64,000 bases of DNA, from the NCBI GenBank assembly GCA_034440615.1, contig JAOTOM010002311.1:10001-74000 (forward strand), written 5' to 3'. Below the pieces are notes generated by a model, which ran no database searches, was not told where the DNA came from, and worked only from the letters and a program-made list of their open reading frames with translations. The DNA is from Ashinkailepas kermadecensis (lineage: Eukaryota; Arthropoda; Thecostraca; Neolepadidae). Position numbers and translations under genes: made by a program. Shown here piece after piece: positions 29,541-41,666 of this stretch; positions within the stretch are counted from its first letter, which is position 1, and each line of letters begins with the position of its first letter.

Positions 29541-31309
29541 AGGTTCCTTCCACATCCTCCAGCCGGAGGTTGGATGGGGGCAAAGCCAGTGGTCAAGACG
29601 GCGCTACATATGTTTAGAACCCGACAGGTTCCTTCCACACCCTCCAGCCGGAGGTTGGATGGGGACAAAGCCAGTGGTCAAGACGGCGCTACATATGTTT
29701 AGAACCCGACAGGTTCCTTCCACACCCTCCAGCCGGAGGTTGGATGGGGTCAAAGCCAGTGGTCAAGACGGCGCTACATATGTTTAGAACCCGACAGGTT
29801 CCTTCCACACCCTCCAGCCGGAGGTTGGATGGGGGCAAAGCCAGTGGTCAAGACGGCGCTACATATGTTTAGAACCCGACAGGTTCCTTCCACATCCTCC
29901 AGCCGGAGGTTGGATGGGGGCAAAGCCAGTGGTCAAGACGGCGCTACATATGTTTAGAACCCGACAGGTTCCTTCCACATCCTCCAGCCGGAGGTTGGAT
30001 GGGGGCAAAGCCAGTGGTCAAGACGGCGCTACATATGTTTAGAACCCGACAGGTTCCTTCCACATCCTCCAGCCGGAGGTTGGATGGGGGCAAAGCCAGT
30101 GGTCAAGACGGCGCTACATATGTTTAGAACCCGACAGGTTCCTTCCACATCCTCCAGCCGGAGGTTGGATGGGGGCAAAGCCAGTGGTCAAGACGGCGCT
30201 ACATATGTTTAGAACCCGACAGGTTCCTTCCACATCCTCCAGCCGGAGGTTGGATGGGGCAAAGCCAGTGGTCAAGACGGCGCTACATATGTTTAGAACC
30301 CGACAGGTTCCTTCCACATCCTCCAGCCGGAGGTTGGATGGGGGCAAAGCCAGTGGTCAAGACGGCGCTACATATGTTTAGAACCCGACAGGTTCCTTCC
30401 ACATCCTCCAGCCGGAGGTTGGATGGGGGCAAAGCCAGTGGTCAAGACGGCGCTACATATGTTTAGAACCCGACAGGTTCCTTCCACATCCTCCAGCCGG
30501 AGGTTGGATGGGGGCAAAGCCAGTGGTCAAGACGGCGCTACATATGTTTAGAACCCGACAGGTTCCTTCCACATCCTCCAGCCGGAGGTTGGATGGGGGG
30601 CAAAGCCAGTGGTCAAGACGGCGCTACATATGTTTAGAACCCGACAGGTTCCTTCCACATCCTCCAGCCGGAGGTTGGATGGGGGCAAAGCCAGTGGTCA
30701 AGACGGCGCTACATATGTTTAGAACCCGACAGGTTCCTTCCACATCCTCCAGCCGGAGGTTGGATGGGGACAAAGCCAGTGGTCAAGACGGCGCTACATA
30801 TGTTTAGAACCCGACAGGTTCCTTCCACATCCTCCAGCCGGAGGTTGGATGGGGACAAAGCCAGTGGTCAAGACGGCGCTACATATGTTTAGAACCCGAC
30901 AGGTTCCTTCCACACCCTCCAGCCGGAGGTTGGATGGGGTCAAAGCCAGTGGTCAAGACGGCGCTACATATGTTTAGAACCCGACAGGTTCCTTCCACAC
31001 CCTCCAGCCGGAGGTTGGATGGGGGCAAAGCCAGTGGTCAAGACGGCGCTACATATCTTTAGAACCCGACAGGTTCCTTCCACACCCTCCAGCCGGAGGT
31101 TGGATGGGGGCAAAGCCAGTGGTCAAGACGGCGCTACATATGTTTAGAACCCGACAGGTTCCTTCCACACCCTCCAGCCGGAGGTTGGATGGGGTCAAAG
31201 CCAGTGGCCAAGACGGCGCTACATATGTTTAGAACCCGACAGGTTCCTTCCACACCCTCCAGCCGGAGGTTGGATGGGGTCAAAGCCAGTGGTCAAGACG
31301 GCGCTATGT
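29541..31309. repeat. 85-bp satellite, about 21 units
   Basis: Period exactly 85 bp (AGGTTCC at 29,541, 29,626 and so on). Each unit contains the inverted repeat CATCCTCC-AGCC-GGAGGTTGGATG and the landmark GACGGCGCTACATATGTTTA. Two alternating diagnostic variants (CACAT/CACAC and GGGGG/GGGGT/GGGGA) mark blocks of related units. One 86-bp unit is at 30,600. Open frames here are repeat artefacts. Confidence 0.95.
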
Positions 31310-32540
31310 AACATTGTTAGATATACCAATACCATTTGGCTACCATCGTTCGAGAATACGCAGTTATATAACGTCTCGTGACTAATCCCGCCGGTCGCCG
31401 ACCGCGGCGTCTCATCTCATCATGCACGGTGTGTGCTGTGCGACAGTAAGCTGTGCGTATTGCGTATTTGTGTGTATATGTGTGTGCGCATTTGGGTTTG
31501 TATCAACACAAGCACAGATGCGCGAGTGCACACACGCAAACGTGCTTGTGTTTATGCGTTTGATTTGACTTGTACATACTTGACGTGACATGTACACCAC
31601 TATGTAGGTACTCTGTAATGACGATGGTCGAAGAATAGACTTCATTTTGTGCAGCGACCTGATCACGTGTAATGCAACACGACGCAATACATAGTCCGAA
31701 GTTCTGCAATAAAACCGATGAGCCCCTGCTTCCGCATCAAGCGTGCCGTAAGGACATGATATCAGCCTGTATGCGACGAGAGGACACAAATATTCTGGTG
31801 TAAAGCAAAGAAGATACTGATGTTCCAAAGATGCCGAACTAGGTATATCAATACAGTGGGCAGCTGCCACATTGAAATGAGGAGCATATGCCTCGTCAGT
31901 CGTGTTGGTGCATCAGCTATACCGAAGATCAATAGTGTAGTTTATTGGTTCTGACCCAAGTGCAGGTGCACAACTTGTTTAGTCCGAGACGTAAAGGTTC
32001 AATGTCCTTGCATTCGAACAAATACAAAAATTAACCATGGCGGGCACCTCAGGATGGCACTAATCACCGGAAAGCATGCAAGGAAACACGGAAGCACAGT
32101 GGAAATCATTGGACAGCATCGAGAAACACCTAGAGAATGATCGACAAGAACCGGAAGACATGAATGGGTGCTTGTTCTGTTTCTCATCATACTCTCTACC
32201 CGGTAGTTTTGGAGTACATGTACTCTATTCTTAATTCGTACATGCACGATCAAAAAGTACAATACTACACTACTGACCACCAATACAGTCTGTTTGCTGG
32301 CATTGCTCGGGCTGTGTTTGTAGTCAGTTATGTGGGCTACAGGTCCCATCGGCAACTATTGGCGTGTAACACATTTGCACATGTTTTAAATTCGCACAAT
32401 TAATATTTAGGATGTTGTGAAAATGACAGGGTGGCCAAAAACGTCCACATCTACAGCAGAAAGTGATATTCGCATACCGAGGTTCCAAAACTATATCGGG
32501 GTCTTGGCCACGTGACATTGACGATCATTAATTCAAACAT
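31310..32540. other. No gene recognised
   Basis: Mixed-composition sequence. A 152-codon minus-strand frame (31,412-31,870) overlaps GT-rich low-complexity sequence and lacks any recognisable motif. Confidence 0.4.
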
Positions 32541-32559
32541 ACAAACACACACACACACA

Positions 32560-32637
32560 TATATATATACATAGATATATATGTATAGATATATATATAT
32601 TTATATATATATTAATATATATATATATTATATCTAT

Positions 32638-32717
<80 letters not shown>
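32560..32717. repeat. (TA)n microsatellite
   Basis: Long TA dinucleotide tract with a few TATAGATA interruptions. Confidence 0.97.
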
Positions 32718-32719
<2 letters not shown>

Positions 32720-32881
32720 TACCTTGAAATATCTGGGATTCATAAAATTAGCCCACATCGTAGCATACATGATCAAGGGAGGGGTGACAAATAAACAGGG
32801 GACAGGGGCGGGATAGGCACACACGTACAGACGCACTGCACAAATACACACCTACACTTACACCCACATACACTAACGTAA

Positions 32882-32970
32882 ATACACACACACACACACA
32901 CACGCACACACATACACACACACACCTACACACCAACACACACACACACACACACACACGCGCGCGCACG
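32882..32970. repeat. (CA)n microsatellite
   Basis: CA dinucleotide runs with a CGCGCGCG patch near 32,960. Confidence 0.95.
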
Positions 32971-33250
32971 CACACATACACATACAGCACATTTGCACAC
33001 AAACATTTAGGTCGCAAATGATAACAACGCCCTATAGTACTGTTATGCCGACGCCATATGCACATTCTCCTTGTTGACTACGAACTGGATGGTGATTACC
33101 AACGAATGATTGACACTTTTGTATTTGTGTGCATGTGCTTTTGGATATTTCGTGTGTGTGGCTTTCGCCAACCTGTGGTAAATGGTAGACATAGTGTCAC
33201 ATCTCGATTTAAAAATTCAAAACACTGTTTCATATATTTTTTTTAATATC

Positions 33251-33306
33251 ATGCTTGTCGCCCTGATGAAGGCGTCAAGCCGAAACGTTGGTGTTCCTTT
33301 TCCGAC
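33251..33306 (+). ncRNA. Hammerhead-ribozyme-like motif of Penelope-like element type
   Basis: CTGATGA (33,263-33,269) and GAAA (33,282-33,285) flank a three-base-pair hairpin GGC-GTCAA-GCC. These are the conserved core elements of the hammerhead ribozyme, in the right order. GTCG before and CGAC after (33,257-33,260 and 33,303-33,306) could form stem I. One extra A follows the first core box and stem III would be only about two base pairs, which is typical for the minimal ribozymes known in Penelope-like retroelements. No Penelope RT or GIY-YIG domain is visible nearby, so this would be a solo terminal repeat remnant. Confidence 0.5.
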
Positions 33307-33439
33307 TATATTATCTTGTGCCATTGTAATCTGTATTTTACTTGTCCAATTAACTATAACAATATCTTACCTTATCTCGTATGCTTGCCTTAGCAAAGAA
33401 AGCAACTTTGTGAACCTTGTCCTCATGCGTTTTCGTCCT

Positions 33440-33575
33440 TTTGACCCGCTCCGGTAAGCTGAAGGAGCTGGCCGCCTTCGACTCCGCCTTCTTCGGCGTC
33501 CCAAGGAGGCCAACAAGATGGACCCTCCACTCCGGCTGCTGCTTGAGCTAACCCACGAGGCCATCGTCGACGCCG
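33440..33575 (+). pseudogene. Fragment of a fatty-acid synthase/polyketide synthase ketosynthase exon
   Basis: One plus-strand frame reads GKLKELAAFDSAFFGV and, after a frame change at about 33,500, another reads KEANKMDPPLRLLLELTHEA followed by IVDAG. In animal fatty acid synthase and related type I polyketide synthases the N-terminal ketosynthase segment has FDxxFFGV...ANxMDPQxRxLLE...HEAIxDAG, so the match is specific. The segment between the two halves is shorter than in the family by about four bases. It ends at GCCG|GTGGGT, a plausible donor site. No other exon of the gene is in the window and the KS active-site cysteine lies beyond it, so it looks like a dead, captured exon. Confidence 0.7.
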
Positions 33576-33694
33576 GTGGGTGTAGCAATGGTGCAGCAGG
33601 GCGATGTAGTGGTACAGCACGGGTACAGCATGGCTACAACCACTGACACATCTAGCGTGCCGGTTTGGGGGAGGGGCGGCAACTTTCGGCGCCG

Positions 33695-33722
33695 CCCCCC
33701 CCCCCCCCCCCCCCCCCCCCCC
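33695..33722. repeat. C homopolymer, 28 bases
   Basis: Uninterrupted C run. Length in the assembly is unreliable for a run of this size. Confidence 0.95.
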
Positions 33723-35674
33723 GTCAAGACCAAAAGTAGCTAAAACCAAAATTTCGATTTCTGCTCTGAATGCATGCGTTCTGTTAAGTTCTGTTTCGTT
33801 TTTTCTTCTTTCTTTGTTTTATTTTTAAAACCTTTCCTTTACAGTTATGCAATTTTGTGCTGCCTTTCCTCGCACCCCCTACAGCCTATTTGAAAGGAAA
33901 CACCCGTATTTCGCCAGTTTGGGATTATATTCCAGAACATATATTTCGAACAGGTGATTCTAACCACTTCATTGGGAGCCTGTGTGACTTGACCTGACCT
34001 GCACAGGAGCAGAGGTGCAAAAATGGGCCAATCATTTGTTTCGTCATCAAGTCATTTGTCACAACACACCTCAGTTGCTAAAAGTTAATGTATGTGAAAT
34101 GTCAGATGCCAGAACAAGCTGAGGTTGCTAAAACCGTGACATGACAATAAAGCTCCAAAATTGCATTGCAACATCATGGGTACAGGGAAGAAACAAAACC
34201 AGACCGGTCCTGGATCTTTGCCATCTGGGATTCTAGAGCATTGTCCTCTCCAAAAAGAAAATATCCTCCACTTTCTAGTTTGAAAGTTCAATGGTGTCAC
34301 AGTCACAAAGTGTTGATTTACTATTTGGCATAAGGTTCGCAACTCCCTTGGAAGTAACAGGGTGTGTCATATACTACAAATAGGAAGGATGCTATCCTCC
34401 CAGAGTAGCCTTGCTCACGAATTTTTATCTAAATCTAGGATTTAATAAGTTGCATTAAACACAAAATGATGATGTCCAAGATATCACAAGGCAACAGGGA
34501 AAGCAAGCTTGTATTAAGATGTGAAATAATGGAAAGGAATGTACAGAGAAATTTGAACAAGTCAAGTAACACAAAGATGGCCATCCATGAATTATGCTTT
34601 GAGAAGGGGCAGGGGTCTGTCAGATGCCTATCCTCTCTTCACAGGCAGTCTAAGGTAAATGTTCCTTCTTTAACTTATTCATGCATGAAGTGAAATGCAA
34701 GATTAGGTTAGGTTATGCCACATTGTTAAAATTATTATTTTAAACGTCAAATTACCCAACTCCAAGCCCATTCTTAGTGTCATTGATATTTAGTGTATAT
34801 ATTTGCCTCCCAATTGAAAAGTATGCATTTTCAGAAAAATGGGTGGCCACTTCATGTTAACCACGTTCACAAACATTGCATTATAAAAATTCCAAGAATT
34901 CAAATATTACCTTCAAGTACAAATTTACCTAGCCATGTTCCTAGGTGTTCCTGAATGTTCCTTTGAAATACATACTATTTCTTTTTAGTTTTCTGTGCAG
35001 GCAATTCAGGCTCCAAGAGCAGTCACATTTTGGAATCCTGGAAATTTCCATCCTTCAAAAAAATGAGTCTGGACATTAACCATGCAACACAGATGACGCA
35101 CAATGGCATGATGTGATGGTTATTATTGGAAGAATTGCGTGATTGTCATGGGTTACATTTTCCAAGAAAACAATGATTTGATTTAGATCTTGTGATCATA
35201 TAATCGGGAAGAAAGTTTTTAGATGATCGGACAAAAACCTGGGTATCATGATCTACCTTGTGTCTGTGATATTCAAGACTGCATTTTGAATACTACAGTC
35301 GGTTTTAATATTTTGTATGACATAGCAATAAGCTTGATCTCTGGCAAACAACACATGCATGGCTTAGTAATCGCTAGAAAAGGAGGATATCGTTTTCATG
35401 ACGAGATGATGTTCATGAAAATCCTAGACTAAGCTGTTTTCCTAATCATGACCAGGATTGCAATGAACCCTAAAATCGCTTGCTACCCGCAATTAGGTAC
35501 ATGACGCATAATTAAATTTGAACGCACGTTTCTTCGCCCTATCCGTTGGGGGCTGACAAGGAGAAATTCACGAATGGCGTCGCCGTGTCATAACTGTATC
35601 GGCGCCTAATTAATGATATATGTGTTGAATGGTTTGATTTTTAGAAAGTAGTTTGTTTGTTTATTGAGGTTTAG

Positions 35675-35707
35675 GGGCGCATCGACTGCAGTGGTCATGC
35701 AGCGCCC
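35675..35707 (-). promoter_or_regulatory. 3'-terminal stem-loop of the I-group LINE
   Basis: GGGCGC...GCGCCC with an inner CTGCA/TGCAG pair, directly before CCTAAACCTCAATAAACAAAC. Probably the RNA signal recognised by the element's own reverse transcriptase (inference). The second LINE (59,233-59,264) has an analogous structure. Confidence 0.6.
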
Positions 35708-35716
35708 ATAACTTAA

Positions 35717-38700
35717 TTAGTCAAAAAGAGTTATACAAGCAAGAACTAGTCGAGCCGGCCTATTATACAATACATCATCGAACCCATTACGATCAAGATG
35801 CACGGTAGAACCATAACGATTTGACCACCTACCAAACGTGATATTAGTGAGCCGCATGTAATACAGCAAATTTGATTTCTGAGAGAAAGCGGAATAGCTG
35901 CCGTGATTGGACGAACGGTGAGTCGTCACCCAGTAGTTCCCGTAACGATACTGAAGTGCGTCCAAAGTGACGTCTTCACTCATGGGCAAGTCGGGGACAC
36001 GCAACCAATATGTGTTGGACTGCCAGTGCGGCGTGGCTCCTTTGGCACAGTGGCTTTTGGTTGCCACTCAGGAGGTATCTATGAGTGCTGTATGTGTGGC
36101 CTATACGCAGGCGGCATAATACCACCTCATGGCGTCTAATTCTATGTGACGATGATGGCCACTCACCAAGATGGTGTTTGATTCTCCTCAACTTGTTATC
36201 TGTCATGGACTCCCAGCTGTCCTGCCATTTCTTGAGAACCGAGCTCCTAATGTCTGGGAAGAAGTCCCTCGCTGGGAGGGGAAGACAACGTGTGCGTGGA
36301 CCTTGAGCAGCACGTTTCGCTGCAGCATCAGCAGCCTCATTTCCGCTGATTCCCACGTGGCTTTGAATCCAACAAAATACCACCTTTTACCTACCATGTT
36401 CAGCGTCGTGAGTCTAGATAAGACGGTTTGTACAAAAGGGTTCGATGGGTAAAACTCCCTTAGCGCCAATAGGATACTAAGCGAGTCACTATATATAACA
36501 TGTAGTGCATCATGCCCGACCTCAATAAAACTCAGCGCTTTGTTAAAAGCGACCAGTTCAGATATGTACACTGGTGCATTCGCAGGAAGAGAAAACGTTC
36601 GAGTTGCGGAATTCGTTACAAAGGCACTGCCAACACCAATTTCAGTTTGGGATCCATCCGTATAGGTTGGTGTGTAGTTTCTGTATGTCGATATAAGTTC
36701 CAGTGCTCTTAGCTTGTGTTCTTGAGGGATGACGTCATTTTTCCTCAGAGAAGTGAGCGACACATCGCTATTTGGAGTGGCCAGTCTCCAGGGAGGAGTT
36801 TTAAAAATTTCACACGCATCACACCACGCAGTTTTATAGCACTGTCCGCGAAGAGGGCTTGGATTCTCACACATAGAGGGGCAGACGTCACCTGTCGCCT
36901 CCCTCTAAACATAGCCAGTGTACGTCGGGAATACACCGACCGATAGGTGGGGTGGTCGGGGAATTGGCGCAGCTTGCACGAATAGCGCATACCAAGCAGC
37001 TCACGACGCATTGCCAAGCACGGTTCGTTAGCCTCCACCAGAAGACCCGCTGCCGGTGACGTGCGAAAGGCCCCTGTAGCAATGCGCAACGAGGTGTGAT
37101 AGACTGTGTCCAATGCTCGCTTTGCCGATGTACAAGCACTGTCATACACGAAACACGCGTAGTCCAGTTTAGAACGGACCAAGGATCTATGTAGAAGCAT
37201 TTAAGTTCGTCTGTCGGCACCGTATGTCGTACGTGAGACAACCTTAAGAATGTTCAAAGTTCTAACACAGTTGTCACGAAACATCTTAAAATGTTCGCGG
37301 TAGGCCAAACGACAGTCAAGAAGGAGACCAAGCAACCTGATCACCGGTTTTGTAGGGATTCAGGACTTACACAACGTTATTTCCATATTAGGGCACCTCT
37401 GACGTCGGCAGAAATGCACGGCGAACGTTTTCCCTTTGGAGAAGCGGAAACCGCTCACATTCGCCCAGCGCTCCAAGCGGGAGACAGCAGGCTGTAGTCG
37501 TCTCTGCAACGCCGGTGCTGAAGGGCTCGACGCCCAGATCGCAAAGTCGTCTGCGAAAAGCGAGCTACGAATATATGTTGGCAGTGTATAGGCGATGTCA
37601 TTAATAATAAGTGCAAACAAAGGCACACTAAGCACTCCTCCCTGCGGTACCCCATTCACCTGCTGGAACCAGTCGGAAAATTGGTTACCAATGCGTACGC
37701 GGAATCGGCGATCTGTTAAATAGTTACGAAGGAAGATCGCTAAGGAACCACGGAGGCCGCATTCCTGTGATTTTTGCGAGTATCCCGTGAAGCCACGCCG
37801 TGTCGAAGCTCCCTCAATGTCGAAAAACACTGCTCCAACATGCTGCTTCTTGACGAATGCAGCACGAATGTCAGCATCAAGTATCAAGGGTGATGAGATA
37901 GTACACCGTGCCACGGTGTTTTCTAAATGCACACTGACAGTTAGCTAGAATGTTTCTATCTTCCAAGCGAACATTCACCATCTTCTCCATCAGTTTACAG
38001 AGAGACGATGTCAAGGAAATGGGGCGATAGTGCAGTGGATCTTGTCCATCCTTTCCTAGCTTTAAAACAGGTATAATAGTGGCCTCTCTGCATGCTTCCG
38101 GAAAAGTGCCCCTTTCCCACAGTGAGTTTAGTGTTGCCAGTAAAACGTCCTGAGCACATGGCGGCAGGTGCCGCAACATTGCATTGTGAATCCTGTCGGG
38201 ACCCTCGGACACATCCCGCAGGGAAGCGATTGCCGACATCAGTTCGGCCTTAGTGAATGGCTCGTTATATTCGAGCCTTTTCGATGTAGACAAGTCCAGT
38301 CTAGTTTTCTCACACCGAGCGCGGTAGCGCAGGAAAGCTGGGTCAAGATTGCCTGAATTGCTGCGTCGTGACAGCGCGCAGCCAATTTCATTTCCTACTT
38401 CAGATGATTGAAAAATTGTGTCGCCTGCTATTCGCAGGACGGGTAGTCGAGCGGGAGAGAATTGGCGAGACATTCGCTTTAAGCGTGTCCACACCTTCGT
38501 TGATGGGGTGGATGAGGTGAGGCCTCCGACATATCTTTGCCAGGAAGATCGCTTAGCTTCTCTCACAGTCCGACGGGAGAAAGCCCTAGCTTTCCTAAAT
38601 GCGATCATGTTGGTCATAGTACTCTGGAGATCGAAAGCTCGGAAAGCTCGTTTCCTGGCACGAATAGCGTCTTGGCACTGCGGGGTCCACCACGGGACTG

Positions 38701-39574
38701 GAGTACGACGGGGAGTCCCAGAGGTCGTCGGGACACATGTGGCGTCGGTCTCCAGTACTAACGCTGTGAAGGCAGCCACCGAAGGTGGGGTGTTGTGGTC
38801 AGGAGTAAGCTTTGCCTGCAATATGGCCTCGAATTCATTCCAGTCGGCTTTGTGGAGGTTCCACCTCAGAGGTCTCGTGCCCAGGACAGTTCCAGATCGA
38901 TAGTCCAGCCAAACCGGGAAGTGATCGCTTCCTAGTGGATCGTCGTCGGCCGACCATGTAAAATGTTGGGCTAGTTGCGGATAAAAGAGGCTCAGGTCTA
39001 AGACCGATGTGCCCCCGGAGGGTGAAGTAAAATACGTGGGCGAGCCTGTATTTAAAATAAATAATGACTCAGCATGGATAAAACGCTCCAGGAGACTTCC
39101 CCGCGGATTAGTCGCGTGACAACCGCAGGCTGTGTGGTGGCAGTTAAAATCCCCTAGAAGTAAAACCGGCGGAGAGAGCTCCAGCATTAAAAGACCAAGC
39201 TCTGCCTAGGGGAGAGGAAGTCCTGGCGTTAAGTACAGGGAGCAGAAGGTTACTGGACGGCCACCGAGGCTGACACGAGCAGCAACCGCCTGGAGTGATG
39301 TACGTAGTGATACCTGATGAGCAGGCACACTATGGTGGACTGCCAGCATGGATCCGCCATGGGCCACTGTGTCAGCCGGTACGTCCTTTCGGTAGATGGA
39401 GTACCCATTTATTGAGCAGTAGGCTCCAAGCGACAGTTTCGTCTCCTGTAGACAAATAACTACGGGGTTTCGCTGGGATAAAACGTCCTGAAGATCGGTA
39501 AAATTGGCTCTAAGACTACGTATGTTCCATTGTAAAACTAAGCATGTCATTTCGATGATGACTAGGGATGACAA
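35717..39574 (-). pseudogene. ORF2 of the I-group LINE: endonuclease, reverse transcriptase, RNase H, Cys-rich tail
   Basis: In order on the minus strand: endonuclease motifs LQWNIRSLRANF, ICLQETKLSLG, LLLGDFNCHHT and GSDHFPVWLDY; RT motifs SEGPDRIHNAMLRHLPP, LKLGKDGQDPLHYRPISLTS, GGVLSVPLFALIINDIA and SSLFADDFAIW (FADD at 37,547-37,558); RNase H motifs TYTDGSQTE, ISELVAFNKAL, IYSDSLSILLAL and WIQSHVGISGNEAADAAAKR; and a tail with HILVACPRLAHE. The frame breaks at about 39,200, 37,900, 37,300, 36,800 and 36,300. Catalytic residues of all three enzymes are still recognisable. RNase H after RT distinguishes the I group from Jockey and CR1. Confidence 0.9.
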
Positions 39575-39703
39575 GATTCATGCATGTCTAGAGAGAATGG
39601 ATGACATAGTCCGATGTTTTAGGAGTGACTAGAATGGGCAAAGTGCGTTTGAAAACTTGATCTTTGTGGTCCGCCCCAGGGAGGGTATCGCCGGTGGTTC
39701 GGA

Positions 39704-41666
39704 CTATGTACCTCCACTCGGTCCGAGGGACTGAGTTCTGGGCCGGGTGCTCGGCAATTTTTGACCCGGTGGAGAGCTAGAAGGCGGCAGGCCTAGTTTC
39801 TGGGCCCCCAGCCGGGGAGGAGGCGGGGGAGGGCCCATGTCATGGGTATCCTGAGCTATCACCGGTCCCTCAATTCGCCTTCGCAGCGATGGGGTAGCCG
39901 GCCTTGGGAGAGGAGCCTTGTCAGGGTCTTGGCGGCTCGTCGCCCGATCCCTCTCCATTTGAGCAAAGCGCGCCCTCCTCGCCTCGCGGGCGCGCCTCTC
40001 GGCCTCTTGGTAGTAGAAGTTGATGTCGGGGACTTGGATTGGTCGGGTGCTACGGGATAGCGATGCAGATGCGGAAGTGGAAGTCAAGGGTGGGGGTGAG
40101 GGGTGGCTCACCGGAAGGGGAGAGGGGTCAGGCAGGGAACAGGTGGAGAGGATTGATTTGGAGGGGGTGGTGGGGCGTATGGGAGGCGCGGGTAGGTTGG
40201 AGGGCGGATCGGGAGTGGGAAGGGGGGGATTTCGAGGTAGATGGAGAGGAGCTTGGATTGGGTGGAAAGGACCGAGGAGGCCTCTTTGATTGTTGGGCCA
40301 CCGCCCACGCCCCACCATCGGGCGTTGATCGGGAGGGGGCCTCTAGGGGGCGGACGGCGTCACTCGTGGAGGGTTGGACCTCGGTCGCATCTGTATGGTA
40401 CTGGGTTGGCTGGGCTTGCCTCCCCTGCGACGCAGAAGGTACTCCAAAGGAGCGAAGAATTCAATTGGGCGATGAGCTCCGAGGCTCTGATGGGCTGTGC
40501 TTGCTGTAGAAACATGTGCTGTTTTTAACTTTGGATGCGTACGACATTCTGGGATGAGTTTGTTCGTACTGATCTCTTGCCTCCCGAAACGTTAGTTTTT
40601 GTGTGTGTTTGATAGCAATTATTTATTTCTCTCTGGTGTAAGTCGGGCTCGGTTGAAAGAAGAGTGTGGATCCTGCCCTGCGCCACAGTTCACACAGAAC
40701 GGGGTCTGCGAGGTGCAGTTTTCGATAACATGTTCGTGGGAGGCGCACTTGGCACATGCAGGGCGATTCCGACAGAATTGGTTAGTATGCCCGAACTTTT
40801 GGCACTTAAAACATCTCATTGGATTGGGGAGAAAAATACGGACCTTCACACGAATGTAACCCACGCGTATTTCGGGGGGGGGGGGGATATCGGTGGTGTT
40901 GAATGTTAATATCACGTTGTTTGTTGTAAGCATTTCTGAAACTCTCCTAACCCTCATCTTCCTTGTCTCAGTCACTCCAAACTCGGACAAGTCGTCCACG
41001 ATCTCCTCCTCCGGCACGTCCCTCAGGTCAAAGCAATTGATAACGCCTCGTGAAGTATTTTTGTCTTGTGTGGCTCTATGGTGATTGGGATATTCTCGTC
41101 GACTCTGCTCTGATTCTTTCGGACACTGTATGCAAACTCGGATATTTTTAATGCGCTCTCCGCCTCTCCTGCCCGCGCAAATTCTACTTCCAAGGAACCA
41201 TCCCTCAATTTTTCGCACCGTATAATCTTCCCAAGACTATCACACCCATCTCGCCTCTGAAAGGGTCATAATGAGGCGAGACACCTCGTGTTTCTTCGAA
41301 GAATAAGGATACGAGGGGCCCGAGGAGACAGTTTCTTGTCTGATCTCTATGAGAGGGACCAGGAGTGTTGGTTTGTGTAGTGGATGCCATGTATTGTTTT
41401 TTTATTTCGGCTCCTCGTAGCGCCCCACCCCATGGGGGCCTTACTGGGGGGACGCCTGGGTCCCGCGAACGGGAGGACGCCAGGAGCCCGAGGAGCGCCG
41501 GGGCGGGCGGCGCCTTCGCCCGGCCGGGCGAGATAGACGCACCACCCGACCGGGATCCAGCGCCGCCTACCACTTGACCCCAGCCGGTCGGGCCGGGGGA
41601 CACTGGGGAAGAGCCCCATGCCCCCGGCCCGAGGCGACCAGCCACTTGGCCCGTGTGAGGCCCCAC
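39704..41666 (-). pseudogene. ORF1 (Gag-like) of the I-group LINE
   Basis: After a GC-rich, probably untranslated or poorly conserved leader, the minus-strand frame contains VGYIRVKVRIFLPNPMRCFK, CFKCQKFGHTNQFC, a second CAKCASHEHVIENC and a third CVNCGAGQDPHSSFN knuckle (Cys-x2-Cys-x4-His-x4-Cys type, the third with spacing variation). A Pro/Ser-rich tail with an EAERRAREARRARFAQMERD segment follows at 40,318-39,704. Frame changes near 41,200 and 40,600 break it. The arrangement is the normal I-group Gag layout. Confidence 0.8.

Noticed and set aside
32612..33065. Minus-strand frames with YIYIYI and CVCVCV tracts
   Set aside because: Translations of the (TA)n and (CA)n microsatellites.
39842..40509. 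Plus-strand Gly/Arg-rich frames up to 156 codons
   Set aside because: Antisense shadow of the Pro-rich Gag tail of the I-group LINE.
40540..40620. A second hammerhead-like site near CCCGAAACGTTAG
   Set aside because: The first core box CTGATGA is missing (only CTGATCT), and it lies within the LINE between Gag segments.
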